Shown in pieces: positions 1 to 6,068 of a DNA stretch of 6,068 bases; within the stretch, counting starts at the first letter, position 1, and each line of letters starts with the position of its first letter. The position numbers and the translations under genes were made by a program. The notes under the pieces are model-generated. The model was not told the DNA's origin. It made no database searches and saw nothing but the letters and a program-made list of their open reading frames with translations. The DNA is from Flavobacteriaceae bacterium. GTDB taxonomy: Bacteria > Bacteroidota > Bacteroidia > Flavobacteriales > Flavobacteriaceae. Location of the stretch: contig CANHNG010000122.1 of NCBI GenBank assembly GCA_947461915.1, positions 1-6,068 on the forward strand. Direction: 5' to 3'.

Positions 1-1243
1 ATTCTTTATCTCTTTTTTCAGAAAATTTTGTTCCCATTGTTCGTGCCAGTAGTGCTGCATTATATGCTGTATAATCTTTGCCATCGGCAATTTCCTTGGC
101 TTGCAAGAAAAAAGTATCGCAAAAAGGCCAGGCTGCTGCATTGTGATCTCCTTTTCCATCCCCTAAATAAGGATAAATTAAAGGAGTTCCATATTGATTC
201 GATGGATAATTATCAATAGCTTTTTTGGCAGCTTTGCCCTCAACAATTCCAAAAAGTACCGCAAAAGCAGTTCCTAGATTATGCTGATTGGGCAATACTT
301 TTCCGTTTCTGTCCTTGAAATATGTAAAAGTACCATCAGGTAATCGTAATTCCTTTAGAATAGCTATTTTAAGCGCCTTAGCTTTCGTGGTCCAAGATTT
401 TGATTCTTGTGGTAAGTTGCATTTCTTAGCTGCATTTGCCAGCGAAAGCATCGCTTTATAGTACAAGCAATTTGTAGAGGTACTTTTCAACAAGACACAA
501 TCAGCTTGAGAATAACCATCCGGATACCCATCTGATTGTAGGTCTTGAAAAGTGTTTTGACCTCTGTACAAACCATCTGTCGCATCAAACCAAGGGGCAT
601 AAAGATCCTCAAAATTACTTTTACCATTGGTGTAAAACCAATTCCAATCGGCTAGTTCAGGATGCGATTTAAACAAATCATCCATAGCCCAAACCCAGAC
701 CACATCATCGGTACGGCGTGTGATACTGTTGCTTTTAAACTGGGCCATTATTTGTTTTCTATCGTCAGTGATTGCCTCCCAAGGGGCATCGATTTCTTTA
801 ATAACCTCTTCGGTCGAAACTTTGTATCCCATTTTGGCTACTACCTCTCTCGTTACCCGAAGGGATTTCATCATCTCGTTGGGATAAACGACATTGAGTC
901 CCAATATTCCCGCAAAGGAAATGTCACGAGTATAAACGCGGTCTGTATAACGTCGTCCTGCTGCAAAATAGGTTCCATAACTGTTGGTGATCAAATTGAG
1001 CTCCACATCGTGCAGGGCAATGTTCCACATTTTTTTAATAAGTGGGGTTGCATCTGGTTTTAGAACAATAGTGTTTTTTGGGGTGACATTTGGCAAGTCG
1101 GCAGTTACAAATTGCCCTAAACCGTCTTCTAGGGAATTGGCTTTTAATACCAATGGTCCTTTCTCATACACCAATTTTTGACTGTAGGCAAAGGATACAA
1201 ACAAAAAAACAGTTAGAAGAACAGGTAAAGTAGACTTTTTCAA
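1..1243 (-). CDS. Exported six-hairpin (alpha/alpha)6 glycosidase-like protein, 3' end outside window
   Basis: An open frame of 414 codons runs off the left edge without a stop, so the C-terminus is missing. The first residues (MKKSTLPVLLTVFLFVSFAYSQ split as a basic start, a hydrophobic core at about 5-19 and a likely cleavage site after AYS, residue 21) form a type I signal peptide with no lipobox cysteine, so export to the periplasm or beyond is inferred. The body is rich in Trp, Tyr and Asp in blocks typical of (alpha/alpha)6 glycosidases: RRYTDRVYTRDIS at about 97-109, TRRTDDVVWVWAMDDL at 175-190, STDGLYRG-like ATDGLYRG at 221-228, TNCLYYKA at 257-264 and AAWPFCDTFF at 370-379. The start is a TTG: the frame has no ATG between the upstream stop (1283-1285) and this codon, and TTG-AAA-AAG gives a normal signal-peptide start. 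It is separated from the galactose operon by a terminator. Substrate is unknown; an alpha-rhamnosidase- or MGH1-like fold is my best guess, from pattern memory only. Confidence 0.8.
   Translation of the reverse strand, partial: MKKSTLPVLLTVFLFVSFAYSQKLVYEKGPLVLKANSLEDGLGQFVTADLPNVTPKNTIVLKPDATPLIKKMWNIALHDVELNLITNSYGTYFAAGRRYTDRVYTRDISFAGILGLNVVYPNEMMKSLRVTREVVAKMGYKVSTEEVIKEIDAPWEAITDDRKQIMAQFKSNSITRRTDDVVWVWAMDDLFKSHPELADWNWFYTNGKSNFEDLYAPWFDATDGLYRGQNTFQDLQSDGYPDGYSQADCVLLKSTSTNCLYYKAMLSLANAAKKCNLPQESKSWTTKAKALKIAILKELRLPDGTFTYFKDRNGKVLPNQHNLGTAFAVLFGIVEGKAAKKAIDNYPSNQYGTPLIYPYLGDGKGDHNAAAWPFCDTFFLQAKEIADGKDYTAYNAALLARTMGTKFSEKRDKE
1..1243 (-). other. Partial-gene note: no stop codon or C-terminal domain visible
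   Basis: The reading frame is intact from the TTG at 1241-1243 to the edge of the window, with no frameshift or internal stop. Any C-terminal barrel helices, beta-sandwich or type IX secretion tail would lie beyond base 1, so catalytic completeness and final location of the protein cannot be judged from this window. Confidence 0.8.
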
Positions 1244-1291
1244 TTTTGCACTTATAAATAATATAATAAAGTACAAAATAAACTATTTTAG

Positions 1292-1306
1292 ACAACTTTC
1301 GGTTGT
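1292..1306. repeat. Perfect 5-bp inverted repeat, candidate operator
   Basis: ACAAC (1292-1296) and GTTGT (1302-1306) are perfect reverse complements around a 5-base centre TTTCG. The site lies about 50 bases before the TTG start of the glycosidase-like gene, just upstream of the best -7 candidate. Such a position would suit a repressor or activator site. The arms are short enough to arise by chance in this much sequence, so function is only a suggestion. Confidence 0.3.
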
Positions 1307-1307
1307 T

Positions 1308-1336
1308 CAAAAAGTCTCATACACTTGGTCTTTTTG
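1308..1336. repeat. Inverted repeat CAAAAAG / CTTTTTG
   Basis: Seven-base arms CAAAAAG (1308-1314) and CTTTTTG (1330-1336) flank a 15-base centre, adjacent to the ACAAC/GTTGT repeat. The arms are mostly A and T in an AT-rich region, so a chance origin is quite possible. It has no G+C-rich stem or T-run that would make it a terminator. Confidence 0.25.
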
Positions 1337-1399
1337 TTTCAAATATCTTCAATATTTTAATATTAATTATTCACTATTTCATTAGTATAATTTCAAACC

Positions 1400-1434
1400 A
1401 AAAAAAGCCCCATTACCTAAAATAATGGGGCTTT
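1400..1434 (-). terminator. Rho-independent terminator of the galactose operon
   Basis: AAAGCCCCATTA (1404-1415) pairs perfectly with TAATGGGGCTTT (1423-1434) around the 7-base loop CCTAAAA (given on the plus strand), making a 12-bp stem with a GGGGC core. Reading the minus strand, the stem runs directly into a run of T (complement of the A-run at 1400-1406). It begins 24 bases after the symporter stop codon. On the plus strand the hairpin is followed by GAACTA and not a T-run, so it should act mainly on minus-strand transcripts. Confidence 0.93.
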
Positions 1435-1457
1435 GAACTATAAAAATGAACTAGTTT

Positions 1458-3146
1458 CTACCAGAATACAGAATACAAGGCTACTAAAATCCCTCCTATC
1501 AGTAAACTTCCTGCTAAGAAGGCATTATTGACTTTAAACATGGAAGCATCAATTTCTAATCCTTTCGTTTTCAAACCACGTTTTTGATCCAATAAACTAA
1601 TCATTATCATAAGAACAACACATATTGCAAAAACAAACCCCATACGATCAATGAACGGAATTTCGTATAAACTACTTCCATCCTCTTGGGTTACTAATGC
1701 AGAAAAACCTGATGCATGTAAAAATTCTAAATTCATAAAATTAGGTAAGAATTTAAAAATCACAGACAATACAAATCCCCCAATAGTCGCAAACATGGCT
1801 GCATTAGAACTTGTTTTTTTCCAGAAGAATCCCATAATAAACATAGCGAAAATACCGGGACTCACAAATCCTGTATATTCTTGAATGAATTCGAAACCTC
1901 CTTTTTTGTCAATTCCTAAATGCGGTGCAATAATAACTGCCAAGAGCATTGCTACTAATACCGTTAATTTACCCACTCTAACCATTTTCTTTTCACTAGC
2001 ATTAACATCAATTTTTTTCTTGAAAATATCCAAAGTAAAAATGGTTGCAATACTATTTACTTTACCGGCTAAAGAAGCTACAACTGCAGCTGTTAAAGCG
2101 GCAAAAGACAGGCCTTTTAAACCTACAGGCAATAAATTTAATAATACTGGATAAGAACGATCTGGATTTAAAACCCCGTCAGGTCCTAGCAATTCGGTTT
2201 GCAAGCCCCCTTTCATATAAATGACATAAGCAGCAATACCCGGTAAAACCACAATAACAGGCATCAATAATTTTAAGAAAGCTGCAAATAAAATACCACT
2301 TCTGGCCGTTTTTAAATCAGCCCCTAAAGCTCTTTGAGTGATGTATTGATTGCAACCCCAATAATTTAAATTTACAATCCACATACCTCCAAGTAATATG
2401 GTAAGTCCGGGCAAACTTGGGAAGTTAGGACTATCTTTTTTGAAAATCATATGGAAATGATCTCCAGATTGATCCATCATATAGTGAAACCCTTTTATCA
2501 TACCGTGTTGTCCATTTAATTCAGCTACTTTATCCAATGCTAAATAAGTGGTTACCAAACCACCAAAAATCAAGAAAACCACTTGAATAACATCGGTATA
2601 TCCAATAACTTTCATACCCCCCAAAGCAATAATAATAGCAAAGAAAGCCAATCCATACATACACAAATCCAAGTTTATCCCAGAAATACCATTAATGGCT
2701 AATGCCCCTAGATAAAGGATGGAAGTTAAGTTTACAATTACATAAAGCAACAACCAGAAAACGGCCATAATCATGGCGATGTCTCCATTGTATCTTTCAC
2801 TCAAAAACTGCGGCATCGTATAAATTTTATTCTTTAAATACACGGGAATAAAAAACACGGCCACAATAATTAATGTCAATGCAGACATCCACTCATAGCT
2901 TGCAATAGCTAATCCCATCTTAAACCCATTGCCTGACATGGCAATAAATTGCTCAGAAGAAATATTGGAGGCAATTAAAGAAGTTCCAATTGCCCACCAA
3001 GTCAAAGAACCTTCAGCCAAGAAGTAATCATGCGAAGCAGAGTGTTTGGCCGTTTGTTTTCGTTTGTAAATCCAATAGCCGTATCCGGATACTATAAAAA
3101 AGTATATTAGAAATACTAAATAATCGGTAAGTTGTAATGTTTTCAT
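1458..3146 (-). CDS. Sodium/galactose (glucose) symporter, SGLT type of the SSS family
   Basis: This 562-residue inner-membrane protein has the length and the many hydrophobic segments of the solute:sodium symporter family (about 14 helices in the Vibrio SGLT, 543 residues). It closely follows Vibrio parahaemolyticus SGLT as I recall it: GLAIASYEWMSA (78-89), VNLTSILYLG (138-147), FAAFLKL (288-294), VVLPGIAAYVI (299-309) and IQEYTGFVSPG (421-431). The residues that bind galactose in that structure have counterparts here: Gln66, Glu85, Ser88, Asn259, Lys292 and Gln422, with the inner gate Tyr at 262. This supports hexose as substrate better than family membership alone. At the Na+ site Ala59, Ile62, Ala354 and Ser358 match, but the neighbouring expected Ser is Ala357. 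Compared with the Vibrio protein, a loop at about 475-500 is longer. It is the last gene of the gal operon, 50 bases after galE, and is followed by the terminator. The ATG start places the first helix at about 8-27. Confidence 0.93.
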   Translation of the reverse strand: MKTLQLTDYLVFLIYFFIVSGYGYWIYKRKQTAKHSASHDYFLAEGSLTWWAIGTSLIASNISSEQFIAMSGNGFKMGLAIASYEWMSALTLIIVAVFFIPVYLKNKIYTMPQFLSERYNGDIAMIMAVFWLLLYVIVNLTSILYLGALAINGISGINLDLCMYGLAFFAIIIALGGMKVIGYTDVIQVVFLIFGGLVTTYLALDKVAELNGQHGMIKGFHYMMDQSGDHFHMIFKKDSPNFPSLPGLTILLGGMWIVNLNYWGCNQYITQRALGADLKTARSGILFAAFLKLLMPVIVVLPGIAAYVIYMKGGLQTELLGPDGVLNPDRSYPVLLNLLPVGLKGLSFAALTAAVVASLAGKVNSIATIFTLDIFKKKIDVNASEKKMVRVGKLTVLVAMLLAVIIAPHLGIDKKGGFEFIQEYTGFVSPGIFAMFIMGFFWKKTSSNAAMFATIGGFVLSVIFKFLPNFMNLEFLHASGFSALVTQEDGSSLYEIPFIDRMGFVFAICVVLMIMISLLDQKRGLKTKGLEIDASMFKVNNAFLAGSLLIGGILVALYSVFW

Positions 3147-3196
3147 AAATTCATTTGGTTAATTGGTTATTATTATTAGGTTTTGTTTGTTTGTTT
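3147..3196 (-). promoter_or_regulatory. galE-symporter spacer with short direct repeats
   Basis: This 50-base gap is much longer than the 3- and 5-base gaps between the other operon genes. On the plus strand it has TTGGTTA twice with an 8-base period (3155-3161 and 3163-3169) and three tandem TTTG units (3182-3193). In the minus-strand message these become an A-rich, unstructured leader before the symporter start, which in Bacteroidota, lacking Shine-Dalgarno sites, can favour translation. No terminator hairpin is seen and no convincing -33/-7 promoter pair, so cotranscription with galE is the simplest reading. Confidence 0.35.
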
Positions 3197-4210
3197 TTAA
3201 TTTCTAATTTTTTGCTCCCAGTTCCAAGCGCTTGCTATAGCTTGGTCTAAAGACGATTCTGTTTTCCAGCCTAGTATCGTATTCGCTTTGTCGGTTGCAG
3301 CATACGCCATGGTGACATCACCAACTCTCCTCTCTGCTATTTTGTATGGAAATGGTTTTCTGCTTACTTTTTCAAAGCTGGAAATCACTTCAAGAACTGA
3401 GCTACCAACCCCTGTTCCCAGGTTGAAAATTTCTACTTTATCCCCATTTTTCTTCTCTAAAAGGCGTTGTAAAGCCACCACGTGTGCTTTGGCTAAATCC
3501 ACTACATGAATATAATCACGAATACATGTGCCGTCCGGAGTTGGATAATCATTACCATACACCATTAATTCTTTTCGCAATCCCATTCCGGTTTGTGTAA
3601 TAAACGGAACTAAATTTTGGGGAACACCTATTGGTAATTCTCCGATTTCTGCCGAAGGATGTGATCCGATTGGATTAAAATATCGCAATAAAATGGCATT
3701 GATATTACTCACTTTTGTAACGTCTGTAATGATTTCTTCCCCTATTTGTTTGGTGTTACCATAAGGAGACATAGCTGGTTTGATAGGCGCATTTTCATCA
3801 ATCGGCATTACATCTGCTTGACCATAAACCGTGCAGGAAGAACTAAAAATAAAATGAGCTTCCGTTTTTTGTTGTAATTCTTGTAACAAATATACTAGAG
3901 ATGCAATGTTGTTTTCATAGTACAACAATGGATTTGTAACGCTTTCGCCTACTGCCTTTGAAGCCGCAAAGTGAATTACGCCACTCACATCATTGTATTT
4001 TTTAAAAAAAGCTTGTACCGATGCTTTTTCCCTTAAATCTAATTTTTCAAATATAGGTTTTTTACCAGTAATGGAAACAATACCTTTAAAAACAGATTCA
4101 GAAGAGTTGGAAAGATTGTCAATAATCACTACTTCAAAACCTTTGTTTTGTAATTCGACAACTGTGTGTGAACCAATAAATCCAAGACCTCCTGTTACTA
4201 ATACTTTCAT
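3197..4210 (-). CDS. galE: UDP-glucose 4-epimerase
   Basis: GalE interconverts UDP-galactose and UDP-glucose in the cytoplasm using bound NAD+, closing the Leloir cycle. At 337 residues it matches the usual length (E. coli 338). It is an extended short-chain dehydrogenase: the NAD-binding GGLGFIGSH lies at 7-15, the acidic ribose-binding Asp31 at IIDNLSNSS, the catalytic Ser125 in FSSSCTVYG and the Tyr150-xxx-Lys154 pair in SPYGNTK. RYFNPIGSHPSAEIGE (177-191) and TCIRDYIHVVDLAKAH (228-243) are further family signatures. At the position of E. coli Tyr299, which limits the enzyme to UDP-glucose/galactose, this protein has Ala302 in GDVTMAYAATDKA. A small residue there is associated with acceptance of the N-acetyl sugars UDP-GlcNAc and UDP-GalNAc. 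The start ATG is 3 bases after the galT stop, indicating translational coupling. Confidence 0.97.
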   Translation of the reverse strand: MKVLVTGGLGFIGSHTVVELQNKGFEVVIIDNLSNSSESVFKGIVSITGKKPIFEKLDLREKASVQAFFKKYNDVSGVIHFAASKAVGESVTNPLLYYENNIASLVYLLQELQQKTEAHFIFSSSCTVYGQADVMPIDENAPIKPAMSPYGNTKQIGEEIITDVTKVSNINAILLRYFNPIGSHPSAEIGELPIGVPQNLVPFITQTGMGLRKELMVYGNDYPTPDGTCIRDYIHVVDLAKAHVVALQRLLEKKNGDKVEIFNLGTGVGSSVLEVISSFEKVSRKPFPYKIAERRVGDVTMAYAATDKANTILGWKTESSLDQAIASAWNWEQKIRN

Positions 4211-4213
4211 TTC

Positions 4214-5263
4214 TTATTTGCTTTTATAATGTACACCCGACAAATCTCTTAACATTTGGGCACTTTTTTCAGGTGTAATATCGCGTTGTGATTCTCCCAT
4301 CATTTCATATCCCACCATAAATTTTTTGACCGAAGCTGAACGCAATAAAGGGGGGTAAAAATGCATGTGAAAATGCCACTCAGGATGCTCTGTTCCGTCT
4401 GTTGGCGCTTGATGAATTCCTGATGAATAAGGAAAAGAAGTCTCGAATAAATTGTCATATTTTATGGTCAAAATTTTCAATATAGCTGCATAGGAACTGA
4501 TTTCGGAGGCGGTCATATTGGTAATTCTACCAAAATGGCGTTTGCTTATAATTAGTGTTTCATAAGGCCAAATTGCCCAAAAAGGCACTAAAGCCACAAA
4601 ATACTCGTTTTCGATAACAATACGTTCTTTCTGTTGCAGTTCTTGGGTTAAATAATCATGCAACAAACTCGATTTATGTTGGTCATAATAGGCTTTCAAA
4701 TTTACTTGAGTGCGATCAACTTGGGTGGGTAGTGATGATTGTGCCCAAATTTGGCCGTGAGGATGAGGATTGCTGCATCCCATTACACTTCCTTTATTTT
4801 CAAAAATCTGAACATAATTTATAAAATCCTTGTTTCCTAAATACGTATATTCTTTTTGCCAAGTACGAACGATATTCTCAATTTGGCTAACTTCCATTTC
4901 GGGTAATGTTTCATTATGCTTTGGAGAGAAACATACCACCCTCGAAATACCCCTTTCTGGTTGGGCTTTAAAAAAAGTAGCCTCCGTATTGTCAACAAAA
5001 GCAATTTCATCTTGCTTCATTGCTGCAAAATCATTCTCGAACACAAATGAGCTAGAGTATTGCGGATTTACTTCTCCATTGGCACGAACATTCCCTGGAC
5101 ATAAGTAACATTCCGAGTCGTATTCAGGCATTTTTACAGTAGAAATAGTTTCATTCTGACCTTGCCATGGCCTTTTGGCGCGGTGTGGCGATACTAAAAT
5201 CCATTCGTTTATTAAAGGATTATATCTTCTGTGCGGATCTTCGTGTATATCAAATTTTTTCAT
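4214..5263 (-). CDS. galT: Galactose-1-phosphate uridylyltransferase
   Basis: GalT moves UMP from UDP-glucose to galactose 1-phosphate, giving UDP-galactose and glucose 1-phosphate, through a uridylyl-histidine intermediate. The 349 residues agree with class I GalT (E. coli 348). The HIT-like active site NPHPHGQ is at 165-171, with His169 as the expected nucleophile. The structural zinc ligands known in E. coli have counterparts in Cys52, Cys55, His116 and His167. The N-terminal RRYNPLINEWILVSPHRAKRP (12-32) binds nucleotide sugar in the family, and the C-terminal HFHMHFYPPLLRSASVKKF stretch (about 298-316) is a strong signature. The Glu that joins the second metal site in E. coli (Glu182) falls at Thr185 in my alignment, so that site may be altered. 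The gene starts 5 bases after galK and ends 3 bases before galE. Confidence 0.97.
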   Translation of the reverse strand: MKKFDIHEDPHRRYNPLINEWILVSPHRAKRPWQGQNETISTVKMPEYDSECYLCPGNVRANGEVNPQYSSSFVFENDFAAMKQDEIAFVDNTEATFFKAQPERGISRVVCFSPKHNETLPEMEVSQIENIVRTWQKEYTYLGNKDFINYVQIFENKGSVMGCSNPHPHGQIWAQSSLPTQVDRTQVNLKAYYDQHKSSLLHDYLTQELQQKERIVIENEYFVALVPFWAIWPYETLIISKRHFGRITNMTASEISSYAAILKILTIKYDNLFETSFPYSSGIHQAPTDGTEHPEWHFHMHFYPPLLRSASVKKFMVGYEMMGESQRDITPEKSAQMLRDLSGVHYKSK

Positions 5264-5268
5264 TCGAA

Positions 5269-6068
5269 CTAGTTTTTATAAAGTGATGTTCCGTTTGAAA
5301 TTTTTACGTCGTAAATTTTTAAATCTATGCCAAATTGGTCTGCATATAATTTGGTGAATTTCTCTTTTACAGCACTTTCGCTTCCCTTTTTTACCAAAGT
5401 GATGGTGCACCCTCCAAAACCACCTCCCATTAGTCGAGAACCAATCACATCCTCTTCGGCCTTGGCCAAATCTACTAGATAGTCTAATTCGGCGCAACTT
5501 ACTTCATAGTCTTTAGACAATCCCTGGTGTGTTTCAAACATTAAATTTCCTAATGTTCTAATATCACCATTATCCAGGGCGACACAAGCTTGATTTACAC
5601 GCTTAATTTCTTTTACGGCATATAAACTTCTTTTATACACATTGTCTGACATTTTTGCCCTCAATGAAGTTAAATGATTGAGATCGCAGTCCCGGAAACT
5701 TTCAATTTCAGGATAATTTTCTTTAATAATACTTAATCCTTCGTTGCATTCGATACGTCGATTATTGTATTCGGATGTAAATAAGGAATGTGTTACATTG
5801 CTATCAAACAAGATTAAAGAATAATCAACAAAATCAGCATCGTGATAGGTATAATCCAAAGTACGGCAATCAATTTTTATTACTTTGTTTTCCAATCCCA
5901 TTACACTAGAAAACTGATCCATGATACCACAATTAATTCCAACCCAGTGCTCTGCACTTTGTCCCATTAAAGCCATATCGATTGATTTTATTCCCAAATT
6001 AAACATTTCGTTAATTCCGAATAAAAATCCACATTCTAAGGCTGCCGAAGAAGACAAACCAGAACCAA
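5269..6068 (-). CDS. galK: Galactokinase, N-terminal part outside window
   Basis: Galactokinase phosphorylates alpha-D-galactose at C1 with ATP, the entry step of the Leloir pathway. About 265 C-terminal residues are visible; full galactokinases have roughly 380-390, so about a third, including the N-terminal galactokinase signature, lies beyond base 6068. The frame enters the window inside the GHMP-kinase ATP-binding motif GSGLSSSAALE (6066-6034), so the TTG at 6057 is an internal leucine codon and not a start. GINCGIMDQF carries the presumed catalytic Asp (codon 5919-5917). SEYNNRRIEC and, near the C-terminus, VIGSRLMGGGFGGCT (GHMP motif 3) complete the family pattern. The stop is 5 bases before the galT start. 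It is the first visible gene of the operon; its promoter and any regulator are not in the window. Confidence 0.97.
   Translation of the reverse strand, partial: GSGLSSSAALECGFLFGINEMFNLGIKSIDMALMGQSAEHWVGINCGIMDQFSSVMGLENKVIKIDCRTLDYTYHDADFVDYSLILFDSNVTHSLFTSEYNNRRIECNEGLSIIKENYPEIESFRDCDLNHLTSLRAKMSDNVYKRSLYAVKEIKRVNQACVALDNGDIRTLGNLMFETHQGLSKDYEVSCAELDYLVDLAKAEEDVIGSRLMGGGFGGCTITLVKKGSESAVKEKFTKLYADQFGIDLKIYDVKISNGTSLYKN

Larger units (their letters stand above)
1244..1399 (-). promoter_or_regulatory. Intergenic region carrying the presumed promoter of the glycosidase-like gene
   Basis: Because a terminator ends the galactose operon just upstream, the glycosidase-like gene needs its own promoter in this very AT-rich stretch. 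The best match to the Bacteroidota -7 element (TAnnTTTG) on the minus strand is TTATTTTG at 1281-1274, one mismatch, about 30 bases before the start codon. A TTG that could serve as the -33 element sits at 1310-1308, but the spacing of 26 is longer than usual. A second one-mismatch candidate, GATATTTG, lies further upstream near 1340-1347. The exact promoter is therefore uncertain. No Shine-Dalgarno sequence precedes the start, which is normal in this phylum. Confidence 0.3.

Noticed and set aside
28..219. A 63-residue plus-strand open frame near the left edge
   Set aside because: It is the antisense of the glycosidase-like coding frame and has no recognisable features.
662..1063. A 133-residue plus-strand open frame, with a second overlapping one at 984-1181
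   Set aside because: Both lie opposite the glycosidase-like gene, whose minus-strand frame is open for 414 codons and has a signal peptide and family-like motifs. The plus-strand products show no recognisable domain.
1651..2154. Two plus-strand open frames (77 and 89 residues) within the symporter gene
   Set aside because: Antisense shadows of an unmistakable membrane transporter; no motif, and low-complexity composition.
3182..3193. Three tandem TTTG units as a possible CRISPR-like or phase-variable repeat
   Set aside because: Only three 4-base units in a noncoding A/T-rich leader; too short for a CRISPR array and outside any coding frame, so slippage would not switch a protein on or off.
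5276..5497. A 73-residue minus-strand open frame in another phase inside galK
   Set aside because: It overlaps the conserved GGGFGGCT end of galactokinase in a different frame and its Arg/Lys-rich product is typical of an out-of-frame translation.
6055..6057. TTG as the start of galK
   Set aside because: The codons upstream (Gly-Ser-Gly) continue the GHMP-kinase motif GSGLSSSAA, so this is an internal leucine and the gene continues beyond the window.

Overview
This AT-rich window looks like chromosome from a member of the Bacteroidota, most likely the Flavobacteriaceae. The evidence is the lack of Shine-Dalgarno sequences before the gene starts, the codon bias toward A/T, and the protein sequences. 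The assignment is inferred by reading, not by a search.

All real genes lie on the minus strand. Reading in the direction of transcription (from 6068 down to 1), the window holds the galactose-use operon galK (5' end outside the window), galT, galE and a sodium/sugar symporter of the SGLT type. The galK-galT and galT-galE gaps are only 5 and 3 bases, and galE to symporter is 50 bases. A strong hairpin followed by a T-run (1400-1434) closes the operon 24 bases after the symporter stop. After an AT-rich intergenic stretch with inverted repeats, a separate gene starts at a TTG codon (1243) and runs off the left edge. It encodes a probably exported protein that resembles six-hairpin (alpha/alpha)6 glycosidases.

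Together the genes suggest the following route. The symporter brings galactose (or glucose) across the inner membrane with Na+. GalK phosphorylates galactose, GalT exchanges the phosphate sugar with UDP-glucose, and GalE regenerates UDP-glucose from UDP-galactose. The exported glycosidase-like protein may release sugar from a larger glycan outside the cytoplasm, but this link rests only on adjacency. No mutarotase, transcription regulator, SusC/SusD pair or mobile element is visible.

I found no clearly undescribed system. This is a recognisable Leloir operon. The points most worth a second look are the glycosidase-like gene of unknown specificity with its non-ATG start, a small residue (Ala302) at the substrate-gating position of GalE, an alanine at one of the expected Na+ ligand positions of the symporter, and an inverted repeat upstream of the glycosidase gene.
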